Assembly: GCA_025361565.1 (NCBI GenBank)
Contig: JANYKN010000089.1
Span: 150,265-214,264 of the forward strand
Source of the DNA: Bacteroidota bacterium
Lineage (GTDB): Bacteria > Bacteroidota > Bacteroidia > Bacteroidales > NBLH01
Reading direction: 5' to 3'
Length of the DNA: 64,000 bases
Shown in pieces: positions 9,284-17,394 of the stretch; position 1 is the first letter of the stretch; each line of letters begins with the position of its first letter. Made by a program: the position numbers and the translations under genes. The notes beneath the pieces were generated by a model that was not told the origin of the DNA, did not search any database, and worked only from the letters and a program-made list of their open reading frames with translations.

Positions 9284-10387
9284 ATGGATAAAAATTCTAA
9301 AATATATATAGCCGGTCATACAGGACTTGTTGGTAGTTCAATAGTTCGTAATTTAATGGCAAAAGTATACACAAATTTTGTTTATACTCCTTTTCCTGAA
9401 TATGATCTGACAGACCAAAAAAGTACATTGGATTTTTTCATAAAAGAAAAGCCCGAATACGTTTTTCTGGCCGCGGCAAAAGTTGGTGGAATTGTGGCAA
9501 ATAATACATATCGTGCTCAATTTATATACGAAAACCTTCAAATTCAAAACAATATCATTCATTCGAGTTATTTGAATAAGGTTAAGAAATTGCTTTTTTT
9601 AGGAAGTTCCTGTATTTATCCAAGAGCTTGCCCACAGCCAATGAAGGAAGATTATCTTTTAACAGATGTACTCGAGTATACGAATGAACCTTATGCAATT
9701 GCTAAAATTGCGGGCATCAAAATGATTGAAAGTTATAATTTGCAATATGGTACAAATTATATTGCTGTAATGCCAACAAACCTTTATGGCCCAAATGACA
9801 ATTTTGATTTGGAAAAATCTCACGTATTACCTGCAATTATGCGTAAAATGCATTTGGGAAAATGCTTGATGGCAGGTGATTATAATTCAATTCGAAATGA
9901 TTTTAAGAAGTATCCAATTGAAAACGGTTCGGAATTTTTAACGGATGGTCAAATTGAGAAAATCCTTGAAAAATACAATGTAAAGAAATCTTCCATCGAA
10001 TTGTGGGGAAGTGGCAATCCAAAACGTGAATTTTTATATTCTGATGATTTGGCTGATGCTTGTGTATATTTAATGGAAAACATTGATTTTACTCACATAG
10101 TCAAAGCGGCGTTCGGAATTGATAGAATTGAAACACCAATAAAACATGAAATTAGGAATACCCATATCAATATTGGAACTGGCAAAGATATCACAATCAA
10201 TGATTTAGCTGAAATGCTGAAAAATATCATCGGATACAAAGGAGAGATTATTTGGAATAAAGATAAACCCGATGGAACAGTTCAAAAATTATTGGATGTA
10301 ACAAAATTAAATAGTTATGGTTGGAAAGAAAAAATATCGTTAAAAGAAGGGGTTTCGAAAGTTTACTTGAATTATATTAGCTCGTAG
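9284..10387 (+). CDS. fcl: GDP-L-fucose synthase
   Basis: Epimerises and reduces the Gmd product to GDP-L-fucose. Seen: Rossmann motif AGHTGLVGSSIVRNL near residue 10, FLGSSCIYPRACPQPMKEDYLL, the YAIAKIAGIKM active-site motif, and MPTNLYGPNDNFD. At 367 residues it is about 45 longer than the E. coli enzyme because of inserted stretches around residues 200-240 (before the WGSGNPKREFLYSDD motif) and 265-290; I recall similar inserts in other Bacteroidota. It lies 53 bp after gmd, in the same operon, and converges on the dehydrogenase gene. Confidence 0.96.
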   Translation: MDKNSKIYIAGHTGLVGSSIVRNLMAKVYTNFVYTPFPEYDLTDQKSTLDFFIKEKPEYVFLAAAKVGGIVANNTYRAQFIYENLQIQNNIIHSSYLNKVKKLLFLGSSCIYPRACPQPMKEDYLLTDVLEYTNEPYAIAKIAGIKMIESYNLQYGTNYIAVMPTNLYGPNDNFDLEKSHVLPAIMRKMHLGKCLMAGDYNSIRNDFKKYPIENGSEFLTDGQIEKILEKYNVKKSSIELWGSGNPKREFLYSDDLADACVYLMENIDFTHIVKAAFGIDRIETPIKHEIRNTHINIGTGKDITINDLAEMLKNIIGYKGEIIWNKDKPDGTVQKLLDVTKLNSYGWKEKISLKEGVSKVYLNYISS

Positions 10388-10417
10388 AAGTGCTCCTTAC
10401 CAACTCCATTTCATTCA

Positions 10418-10461
10418 GTGCACTGATTTTTAATGATTTAAATCTATAAATATCAGTGCAC
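10418..10461. terminator. Inverted repeat between convergent genes
   Basis: GTGCACTGAT at 10418-10427 pairs with ATCAGTGCAC at 10452-10461, leaving a 24-nt loop. It lies between the ends of fcl (10387) and the convergent nucleotide sugar dehydrogenase (10474), where a bidirectional terminator is expected. There is no clean T-tract, so it could instead be a small repeat. Confidence 0.4.
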
Positions 10462-10473
10462 CATTTATTTAAA

Positions 10474-11763
10474 TTATAAACTCCAGTAATCCAAACTTTT
10501 TATTTTATCACGATAAATGCCTTTAAGATCAACTATAATCCCATCGGGAGTGCTTAGTTCCTTGAAATCTTTTTCGGTAAGTGGTGTATATTGCTTGTGG
10601 TTTACTGCAATTATGATTGAATCATAAATTCCTGTAGGTTTTTCACTTAATTGTAATTGATATTCTTCTTCGATTTCTTTTGCTCCACCAAATGGATCAA
10701 CAACATCAACTTTTACATGATATGATTGAAGTTCTCTAATCAGATCAACAACTTTAGAATTCCTGATATCACTCACATTTTCTTTAAATGTGATACCCAT
10801 AACTAAAATTCTTACTTTTCTTAAATCTTTGTCTTTTGCAATTATTTTTTTTACTGTTTGTTTTGCAACATAGCCACCCATAGAATCATTTACAAACCTC
10901 CCGGCATTAATGATTTGGGCATGATATCCCAATTGTTTGGCTTTGTATGTTAAATAATATGGATCTACTCCAATGCAATGGCCGCCTACAAGGCCCGGAT
11001 AAAATTTCAAGAAATTCCATTTGGTGCCTGCCGCTTCCAAAACTTCATAAGTATTGATGTTAAGCCTGTTAAAAATGATTGATAACTCATTCATCAAAGC
11101 TATGTTAACATCTCGCTGTGTATTTTCAATAATTTTTGCAGCTTCGGCAACTTTTATTGAGCTAGCTCTATGAACTCCGGCTTTAATAATTAATTCATAG
11201 GTTTTGGCAATTTCTTCCGATGATTCTGCATCACAACCTGAAACCACTTTTACAATCGATGTTAATGTATGATGCCTATCACCAGGATTTATCCGCTCTG
11301 GAGAGAAACCAACTTTAAAATCATCAATAAATTTCAGACCCGATAATCGTTCTAAGATTGGAACACAATCCTCTTCGGTACAACCTGGATAAACGGTTGA
11401 TTCGTAGACTACATAATCACCTTTTTTTAATACTTTACCAACAGTTTCGCAAGCTTTTAAAAGCGGTGTTAAATCCGGTTGCTGATGATCGTCAATTGGC
11501 GTAGGAACTGCAACAATATAAAGCTGTGCCTTTTTTAAATCCTCCAATTCATGAGTAAAAAGAATATCAGTATTTTCAAAATCAACAGATTCCAATTCAT
11601 TACTAGGATCTATTTTGTTTTTCATCATTTCAATCCTTTCCGGTTTGATATCGAATCCTATGACTGATATCTTTTTACCAAATTCCAAAGCAATTGGCAG
11701 ACCCACATATCCCAATCCAATTACAGCAATTTTGTTTGTTTTTGAAACAATTTGTTTATACAT
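10474..11763 (-). CDS. UDP-N-acetyl-hexosamine 6-dehydrogenase (WbpA/WbpO/TviB family)
   Basis: A 429-residue nucleotide sugar dehydrogenase. NAD-binding IAVIGLGYVGLPIALEFG lies at residues 12-29; VAVPTPIDDHQQPDL, YESTVYPGCTEE and FSPERINPGD are conserved, and GGHCIGVDPYYLT holds the catalytic cysteine C263. It should oxidise C6 of UDP-GlcNAc (or UDP-GalNAc) to the uronic acid. Sequence resembles the WbpO/TviB branch, but the neighbours (WbpB-, WbpD- and WbpE-type genes) imply that UDP-GlcNAcA is the useful product here. It is the last gene of the four-gene leftward block, 26 bp after the WbpB-type gene. Confidence 0.9.
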   Translation of the reverse strand: MYKQIVSKTNKIAVIGLGYVGLPIALEFGKKISVIGFDIKPERIEMMKNKIDPSNELESVDFENTDILFTHELEDLKKAQLYIVAVPTPIDDHQQPDLTPLLKACETVGKVLKKGDYVVYESTVYPGCTEEDCVPILERLSGLKFIDDFKVGFSPERINPGDRHHTLTSIVKVVSGCDAESSEEIAKTYELIIKAGVHRASSIKVAEAAKIIENTQRDVNIALMNELSIIFNRLNINTYEVLEAAGTKWNFLKFYPGLVGGHCIGVDPYYLTYKAKQLGYHAQIINAGRFVNDSMGGYVAKQTVKKIIAKDKDLRKVRILVMGITFKENVSDIRNSKVVDLIRELQSYHVKVDVVDPFGGAKEIEEEYQLQLSEKPTGIYDSIIIAVNHKQYTPLTEKDFKELSTPDGIIVDLKGIYRDKIKSLDYWSL

Positions 11764-11789
11764 ATTATTTAAGTTTTAAAGTGATACAT

Positions 11790-12728
11790 TTATTTTTTTG
11801 CAAATGGGTGGTAATCTCCTATAAGTCCTACCGCTACTGAATTTCGTATAGAATATACCATTTGAATGGAACTTCTTGCTTCGTTTAAACTAAATCCATT
11901 GCCTTTTAAAATCTCTTCATAACTAACAGTGTGTAAGTCTGTGAATCCTTCGCTAAACTCAAACTCTTTTTTGTTTATGCTGATGTTTCGATATGTTCTT
12001 TGCCCAATATCTTTTTGTTGTTTTGGCAAATCGTTAAAATCAAGACTCATAAACCATCTGACATTGGCTTTTTCTAATTGCAGAAAGCCAGCAGCTTTTT
12101 TTGTTTCCGAAATGTTTACACAATTTACTTTTACATTGCCAAAAATCCATGTAAGTATATCGAAAAAATGTACACCAATGTTTGTTGCAATACCACCCGA
12201 TTTTTGATTTTCTGCTTTCCAGCTCTGGAAGTACCAGTTTCCTCGTGAAGTAATATATGTTAACTCAATATCATATATTTTATCCTTTGGTCCATTTTCA
12301 ATTTCTTCTTTTAATTTGATAATGCCCGGATGGAGCCTAAGTTGAAAGATATTGTTTATTTTCCTTCCAGTTTCAACTTCAATCTCTGCAAGGGCATCGA
12401 TGTTCCATGGATTTAGTACTAGAGGCTTTTCACATATTGCGTCTGATTGTTGCCGTAGTGCAAATCTAATATGTGAATCGTGCAAATAGTTAGGAGTGCA
12501 GATACTCATGTAATCAATTTTTTTCCCATTGCGCTTTAATCGATCAATATGCCTGTCAAATCTTTCAAACTCTGTAAAAAAATCTGCATCAGGGAAATAG
12601 CTGTCAATAATTCCAACACTATCAAATTTATCGAGAGCAGCCATCAGGTTGTTACCTGTTTCTTTTATGGCTTTCATATGCCTTACTGCTATATATCCGG
12701 CTGCACCAATTAATGCAAAATTCTTCAT
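11790..12728 (-). CDS. wbpB: UDP-N-acetyl-glucosaminuronate 3-dehydrogenase (WbpB/WlbA type)
   Basis: A 312-residue Gfo/Idh/MocA oxidoreductase. The start MKNFALIGAAGYIAVRHMKAIKETGNNLMAALD and FFTEFERFDRHIDRL are close to the WlbA/WbpB signature, and CEKPLVLNPWNIDAL contains the usual EKP motif. The family oxidises C3 of UDP-GlcNAcA to the 3-keto sugar. Its neighbours encode the aminotransferase and N-acetyltransferase that complete UDP-GlcNAc(3NAc)A, so the assignment is well supported. Spacing to wbpD is 23 bp. Confidence 0.92.
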   Translation of the reverse strand: MKNFALIGAAGYIAVRHMKAIKETGNNLMAALDKFDSVGIIDSYFPDADFFTEFERFDRHIDRLKRNGKKIDYMSICTPNYLHDSHIRFALRQQSDAICEKPLVLNPWNIDALAEIEVETGRKINNIFQLRLHPGIIKLKEEIENGPKDKIYDIELTYITSRGNWYFQSWKAENQKSGGIATNIGVHFFDILTWIFGNVKVNCVNISETKKAAGFLQLEKANVRWFMSLDFNDLPKQQKDIGQRTYRNISINKKEFEFSEGFTDLHTVSYEEILKGNGFSLNEARSSIQMVYSIRNSVAVGLIGDYHPFAKK

Positions 12729-12751
12729 GTTAATTTTTTAATTGAATAATA

Positions 12752-13354
12752 TTATGTAATTATCTTATTTACATGATTGTCAATTAATTTATATTTCTCT
12801 TTACTTTCGGGGCATATTGCATTCCCTTCACCGTTAAATTCCAATTTTTGACCATATTCACTCATCCAACCTGATTGCCTCCCAGGGTTTCCAATTATTA
12901 GTGCATAATCTTTCACATTTTTAGTCACCACTGCACCTGCTCCAATAAATGCATATTTTCCTATGGTAATTCCACAAATTATCGTACAATTAGCTCCAAA
13001 AGTCGCTCCTTGTTTCACATACGTTTTCATGTATTCAGCTTTTCTGTTAACTGCACTTCGTGGATTTATAACGTTTGTAAAAACCATTGAAGGGCCCATA
13101 AATACATCATCTTCACATATTACTCCTGTATATACGGAAACATTGTTTTGTACTTTGGTGTTATTCCCAAGCACAACTTCAGGCGAAATCACAACATTTT
13201 GGCCGATATTACAGTTTTCTCCAATTACTGAGTTGGTCATGATATGTGAAAAGTGCCAAATTTTTGTACATTTTCCAATCGTTGCTCCTTCATCAATTAT
13301 TGCTGTTTCATGAGCATAATATTCTTTTTCAGGATTTTGTCTAAGCTCAGACAT
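12752..13354 (-). CDS. wbpD: UDP-3-amino-GlcNAcA N-acetyltransferase (WbpD/WlbB type)
   Basis: A 200-residue left-handed beta-helix acetyltransferase with repeats such as IGKCTKIWHFSHIM, IGENCNIGQNVVIS and VFMGPSMVFTNVINPRS, the last being typical of WbpD/WlbB and FdtC-like sugar N-acetyltransferases. It should acetylate the 3-amino group installed by the aminotransferase, giving UDP-2,3-diacetamido-2,3-dideoxy-glucuronate. It starts 7 bp after the aminotransferase gene ends, suggesting coupled translation. Confidence 0.92.
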   Translation of the reverse strand: MSELRQNPEKEYYAHETAIIDEGATIGKCTKIWHFSHIMTNSVIGENCNIGQNVVISPEVVLGNNTKVQNNVSVYTGVICEDDVFMGPSMVFTNVINPRSAVNRKAEYMKTYVKQGATFGANCTIICGITIGKYAFIGAGAVVTKNVKDYALIIGNPGRQSGWMSEYGQKLEFNGEGNAICPESKEKYKLIDNHVNKIIT

Positions 13355-13361
13355 TTAAAAT

Positions 13362-14492
13362 TTATTTTAATAAATCAACAATATTTATGATACTTTCAAT
13401 AATGTGATCTTGTTGCTCTTTGCTAAGTTCAGTATGCATTGGTAATGATATAACTGATTTTGAAAGTGATTCCGAAATTGGAAAATCCCCTTTTTTATAT
13501 CCATTATGATAAGCTTTTTGTAGGTGCAATGGTACTGGATAATAGACCATTGCAGGAATTCCTTTTTCTTCTAGCATCTCTATTAGTTTATCCCTATTTA
13601 AATTGGTAACCAATGTATATTGATGAAATGTATGATTTGAAAATGGCACCCGAAAAGGTATTTTTATGTTTTTATTACCTTTAAAGCCATTGTCGTAATA
13701 ATTGGCTGCATCGATTCTTTTTTGGTTATAAAGATCCAAATATTGCAACTTAACTTTTAAAACGGCGGCCTGCAAAGTATCGAGACGTGAATTTACTCCT
13801 ACATGATCATGATAATACTTTACTCGCATTCCATGGTTAACTAAAGAGCCAATTCGTGTTGCGTAGACATCGTCATTTGTAAAAATTGCACCCCCATCGC
13901 CAAAACAACCAAGATTTTTAGAAGGGAAAAATGAAGTACAACCGATATCACCGATGGTTCCAACTTTTTGTTTGTGTCCGTCTTTAAAATAATAATCTGC
14001 TCCAATTGACTGGGCTGTGTCCTCAATAATATGGAGTTTGTAATTTTTGGCTATTGAAATGATTTCTTCCATATTGGCAGATTGTCCAAATAAATGAACA
14101 GGAATAATCACTTTAGTCTTTGGAGTTATAGCTTTTTTTATAGCTTCGGGATCAATTAAAAAAGAATCAGGATCAACATCAATTAAAACTGGTTTTAAGC
14201 CTAACAATGCAATTGCTTCAATTGTTGAAATAAAAGTAAAATCGGATGTAATTATTTCGTCTCCAGATTTTAAGTCAAGTGCCATCATGGCTATCTGTAA
14301 GGCATCTGTTCCATTTGCGCACGGAATAACATGTTTTACTCCAAGATAACTTTCTAAATTCTTTTTGAATTCTTTAACAGCATCTCCGTTGATAAACTGG
14401 GTAGAGTCAATTACTTTAAAAATTTCATTATCAATCTCAGATTTAATATTAAGATATTGACCATGAAGGTCAACCATTCTTATTGGTTCCAT
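13362..14492 (-). CDS. wbpE: UDP-3-keto-GlcNAcA aminotransferase (WbpE/WlbC type)
   Basis: A 376-residue DegT/DnrJ/EryC1/StrS aminotransferase. The PLP lysine is K192 in FFPSKNLGCFGDGGA; CANGTDALQIAMMAL, VHLFGQSANME and IEDTAQSIGA are the cofactor-binding motifs. Pairing with WbpB-, WbpD- and dehydrogenase-type genes points to transamination of the 3-keto sugar from L-glutamate. It is the first gene of the leftward four-gene block; no clear TAnnTTTG promoter was found in the 120 bp upstream. Confidence 0.92.
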   Translation of the reverse strand: MEPIRMVDLHGQYLNIKSEIDNEIFKVIDSTQFINGDAVKEFKKNLESYLGVKHVIPCANGTDALQIAMMALDLKSGDEIITSDFTFISTIEAIALLGLKPVLIDVDPDSFLIDPEAIKKAITPKTKVIIPVHLFGQSANMEEIISIAKNYKLHIIEDTAQSIGADYYFKDGHKQKVGTIGDIGCTSFFPSKNLGCFGDGGAIFTNDDVYATRIGSLVNHGMRVKYYHDHVGVNSRLDTLQAAVLKVKLQYLDLYNQKRIDAANYYDNGFKGNKNIKIPFRVPFSNHTFHQYTLVTNLNRDKLIEMLEEKGIPAMVYYPVPLHLQKAYHNGYKKGDFPISESLSKSVISLPMHTELSKEQQDHIIESIINIVDLLK

Positions 14493-14611
14493 TCTTTCCC
14501 ATTGTTAAGAATGTAAAAATAAATAATAAAATTTAAGTTAAATTTATGAATATTGGTTTATCCATAAACTGTATTATTTTTTTGATGGATAGCCTTATTT
14601 ATATATCATAA

Positions 14612-14640
14612 AAAAAACCAGACTGTTTGCCTGGTTTTTT
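14612..14640. terminator. Bidirectional intrinsic terminator after rny
   Basis: AAAAAACCAG (14612-14621) pairs with CTGGTTTTTT (14631-14640) across a 9-nt loop. It lies 8 bp beyond the rny stop and has A/T tracts on both sides, so it ends the leftward rny transcript. Confidence 0.85.
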
Positions 14641-14647
14641 GATTCTT

Positions 14648-16207
14648 TTATTTCGCATAATTTATTGCCCTTGTTTCCCGGATTACTGTTATTTTTATTT
14701 GCCCCGGATAGGTCATTTCATCCTGAATTTTTTTAGCAATATTGTATGATAAAGTTTCGGTTTCTTTATCTGAAACGTTTTCACTGCCAACAATTACCCT
14801 TAATTCTCTACCTGCCTGTATAGCATAAGTTTTTAAAACTCCGGGGTAGGATAGGGCAACCTGTTCTAAATCTTTCAGCCTCTTAATATAAGATTCAGCT
14901 ATTTCTCTTCTTGCACCAGGCCTTGCTCCTGAAATGGCATCGCAAACCTGCACGATTGGAGAAATCATACTAGTCATTTCAACTTCATCATGATGGGCGC
15001 CAATGCCATTACATACATCAGGTTTTTCTTTATATCGCTCTGCCAATTTCATTCCATAAATTGCATGTGATAAGTCTGTTTCTTCTTCAGGAACTTTTCC
15101 AATATCATGCAATAGACCAGCACGTTTAGCGGTTTTGGGATTTAATCCTAGTTCAGCCGCCATAATTGCACATAAATTTGCAGTTTCTCTAGAGTGTTGA
15201 AGTAAATTCTGTCCATAGGATGAACGATATTTCATACGACCAACCATTCTGATTAATTCTGGATGTAAACCATGAATGCCTAAATCAATACAAGTTCTTT
15301 TTCCTACTTCAACTATTTCTTCCTCAACTAGTTTTTTTGTTTTGTTAACAACTTCTTCAATCCGAGCTGGATGTATCCTTCCATCTGTAACCAATTGATG
15401 CAGTGATAAACGAGCTATTTCTCTTCTCACCGGGTCAAATGCTGATAATACAATTGCCTCTGGAGTATCATCAACAATTATTTCTACTCCTGTTGCTGCT
15501 TCAATAGCTCTGATATTTCTACCTTCACGGCCAATAATCCGCCCTTTAATTTCATCACTTTCAATATGAAATACTGTAACTGCGTTTTCAACAGCTGTCT
15601 CAGTACCAACCCTTTGAATGGTTTGAATAATAATACGTTTGGCTTCTTTAGTTGCAGTCATTTTAGCTTCTTCCATAATATCGTTAATAAACGACATGGC
15701 CTCGGTCTTTGTCTCTTCTTTTAGAGATTCTATCATTTGCTCTTTTGCTTCGTGAGCTGATAGGCCAGCAACAGACTCTAGTTTATCAACCTGTTCTTTG
15801 TGAAGTTTATCTAGCTCAAGATTCTTTTTATCAACTAATTCGATTTGATAAGTAAGGTTTTGTTTGACAGTATCAACTTCTTTTTTCTTAATCTCTAATT
15901 CTTTCTGTTGTTTTTGAATCTCTTCTCTTCGTTGATTTAGAGATGTTTCTCTTTGATTTAGACGATTTTCGAGCGCTGCAATTTTTGCATTTTTTTCTGA
16001 AATGTATTTTTCGTGTTCCGTTTTTAGAGTAAGAAATTTTTCTTTAGCCTGTAATATTTTCTCTTTTCTAATTACCTGAGATTCGGCTTCTGCTTCATGC
16101 AGAATCTTTTTAGCTTTGCTTTGAAGCCCCTTTATTTTGAGGAAAAAAGCAATTAAGGCTCCAGCAATAAAAGCTGAAATTCCTATAATTATTACTATGA
16201 TATCCAT
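14648..16207 (-). CDS. rny: Ribonuclease Y
   Basis: A 519-residue membrane-anchored endoribonuclease that starts mRNA decay. In order: an N-terminal helix (residues 3-25, [21 protein letters not shown]), a long charged coiled coil to about residue 190, a KH domain with [15 protein letters not shown] near 230, and an HD domain with GLLHDIGK and IGAHHDE. Length and order are standard. It is the last gene of the leftward operon with zapA, separated from it by the 6S RNA, and ends at a strong terminator. Confidence 0.97.
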   Translation of the reverse strand: MDIIVIIIGISAFIAGALIAFFLKIKGLQSKAKKILHEAEAESQVIRKEKILQAKEKFLTLKTEHEKYISEKNAKIAALENRLNQRETSLNQRREEIQKQQKELEIKKKEVDTVKQNLTYQIELVDKKNLELDKLHKEQVDKLESVAGLSAHEAKEQMIESLKEETKTEAMSFINDIMEEAKMTATKEAKRIIIQTIQRVGTETAVENAVTVFHIESDEIKGRIIGREGRNIRAIEAATGVEIIVDDTPEAIVLSAFDPVRREIARLSLHQLVTDGRIHPARIEEVVNKTKKLVEEEIVEVGKRTCIDLGIHGLHPELIRMVGRMKYRSSYGQNLLQHSRETANLCAIMAAELGLNPKTAKRAGLLHDIGKVPEEETDLSHAIYGMKLAERYKEKPDVCNGIGAHHDEVEMTSMISPIVQVCDAISGARPGARREIAESYIKRLKDLEQVALSYPGVLKTYAIQAGRELRVIVGSENVSDKETETLSYNIAKKIQDEMTYPGQIKITVIRETRAINYAK

Positions 16208-16227
16208 GTTATAAATTTTAAGTTGTT

Positions 16228-16434
16228 AAAAATAAAAGACCCGCATTAATTCCTTTAATGATTTAGAAAACCCCAAGTAGACATGGGTGAAGCGGCCATA
16301 TTGTTTCGAACGTCCAATGTCTTTTCAGTGAAAAGATACCCGAAGGTAGTAAGGCCTGTTCTACACAACTTGAGCTATGCTTCAAATTGTAAAGATGTTG
16401 AGTTCTCAAATGCTTAAAGAAACAATGCGGGCTT
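16228..16434 (-). ncRNA. ssrS: 6S RNA (ssrS)
   Basis: A roughly 200-nt minus-strand RNA between zapA and rny. Its ends pair: GCCCGCATT near the 5' end (16424-16432) with AATGCGGGT near the 3' end (16239-16247), and the stem continues as GTTTCTTTAA with TTAAAGGAAT with one bulge, giving a closing stem of about 18 bp. The middle holds short hairpins, including CTTTTCACTGAAAAG and TACCTTCGGGTA. A T-rich 3' tail follows. Size, closing stem, inner bubble and the zapA linkage all fit 6S RNA, which binds housekeeping RNA polymerase. Exact ends are estimated. A 64-codon frame across it is not a gene. Confidence 0.78.
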
Positions 16435-16487
16435 TTTTTGTATCCCTTAACTATCAAATTTCTAATTCAATTTTCTAAAGAATATAT

Positions 16488-16781
16488 TTATTTAATATTA
16501 TTCAAGTAGTCTTCAATATCTTTATTTAGGCTAACAACCTCATTAATAATTGGTGTTTCATCCAGTTTTTCTTCTAATTCCAATAATCTTGAAGCAAAAT
16601 CCAATGAAACCATCGCCATAAAATCCTGAGGTTCCTTACCAGTATAAGTTTGTTTATAGAGTAATAGCTTATCATTGATCATTTTAGCAGCTTTCCTTAT
16701 CCTTTCTTCTTCATCCCTGCCAACTTTTAAAGGATAATATCTTTCTGCTATATTGATACGTATTGAAAGCTTATCTTCCAT
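16488..16781 (-). CDS. zapA: Cell division protein ZapA
   Basis: A 97-residue ZapA: the N-terminal globular part has IRINIAERYYPLKVGRDEEERIRKAA (residues 6-31, with the R-x-x-A-x-x-I-N pattern continuing as KMINDKL), and the C-terminal half is a helix for dimer and tetramer formation. ZapA promotes FtsZ filament bundling at midcell. It follows the small coiled-coil gene by 20 bp and precedes the 6S RNA, the usual order in this phylum. Confidence 0.92.
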   Translation of the reverse strand: MEDKLSIRINIAERYYPLKVGRDEEERIRKAAKMINDKLLLYKQTYTGKEPQDFMAMVSLDFASRLLELEEKLDETPIINEVVSLNKDIEDYLNNIK

Positions 16782-16801
16782 TTTATTTTATCAATTTTTG
16801 A

Positions 16802-17095
16802 TTACTTGTTTAATAATGATATACATTTATCAATTTCCCGCACTATTCTATTTAATTTCACTTTAGCATCATGCGCATCCGAACTTGATGCAGCTATGGT
16901 TTTGGCAAGCTTCAGTGATTCATATTTTTTTGATAATAGATCGTTCTCTTTTTCTAGTTCTTCAATTTCAGTTAAAAGTTTGGTTATTTCTTCTTTAAGT
17001 CCTTGATTTTCAACCAATACTTTTGAATGTAATTCTTCAATATTGTGAATTTTTCCCTTTAAAATTTGAATAACATTTTTTAGTTCCGGCGTCAT
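16802..17095 (-). CDS. Small coiled-coil protein upstream of zapA (ZapB-like)
   Basis: A 97-residue protein, nearly all heptad coiled coil from residue 5 to 70 (IQILKGKIHNIEELHSKV, EIEELEKENDLLSKKYESL), with no membrane segment. It is first in the operon with zapA and 6S RNA. Size, fold and position suggest a ZapB-like division factor that works with ZapA at the FtsZ ring, but homology to ZapB itself is not visible by eye and low-complexity coiled coils mislead. Confidence 0.75.
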   Translation of the reverse strand: MTPELKNVIQILKGKIHNIEELHSKVLVENQGLKEEITKLLTEIEELEKENDLLSKKYESLKLAKTIAASSSDAHDAKVKLNRIVREIDKCISLLNK

Positions 17096-17111
17096 TTTAT
17101 CAGTGACAATA

Positions 17112-17143
17112 CAAAGTTAATACTACTCTCAAAATTAAGCAAA
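17112..17143 (-). promoter_or_regulatory. Promoter of the coiled-coil/zapA/6S/rny operon
   Basis: On the minus strand a -33 TTTG (17140-17143) and a -7 TAACTTTG (17112-17119) are separated by 20 bp, matching the Bacteroidota consensus; the start codon at 17095 is 16 bp beyond. Of the rest of the 299-bp space up to 17394, I see only AT-rich DNA, including a TATATTTG at 17227-17234 on the plus strand without a properly spaced -33. Confidence 0.65.
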
Positions 17144-17394
17144 TTCTAATTTGCATACTTCTTTTTCATTTGCGAAATATCGGAATTATTTTTGAATTAT
17201 CTATAAATTAATATAATCTGATACTGTATATTTGTGCTTTTCTTTACAATAATCCGAATAAAAATACACTGAAAGTAGCGCTATTTCTAATAAACTTTAT
17301 TTTAAACAACATTAATTTTAGAGTTAAATATTTGTCAAATTTCTTTTATTATTTGCTCGTGATCTGATTTTTATTTGAAGTAATAAATATTTAT

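Noticed and set aside
16263..16457. A 64-codon minus-strand frame between rny and zapA
   Set aside because: It lies almost wholly within the 6S-like RNA, whose long closing stem explains the sequence; the peptide has no family features.
17191..17234. Promoter of the M23 gene (TTTG ... TATATTTG)
   Set aside because: The spacing is 32 bp, much longer than the usual 17-23 bp, and the box is 160 bp before the start codon.
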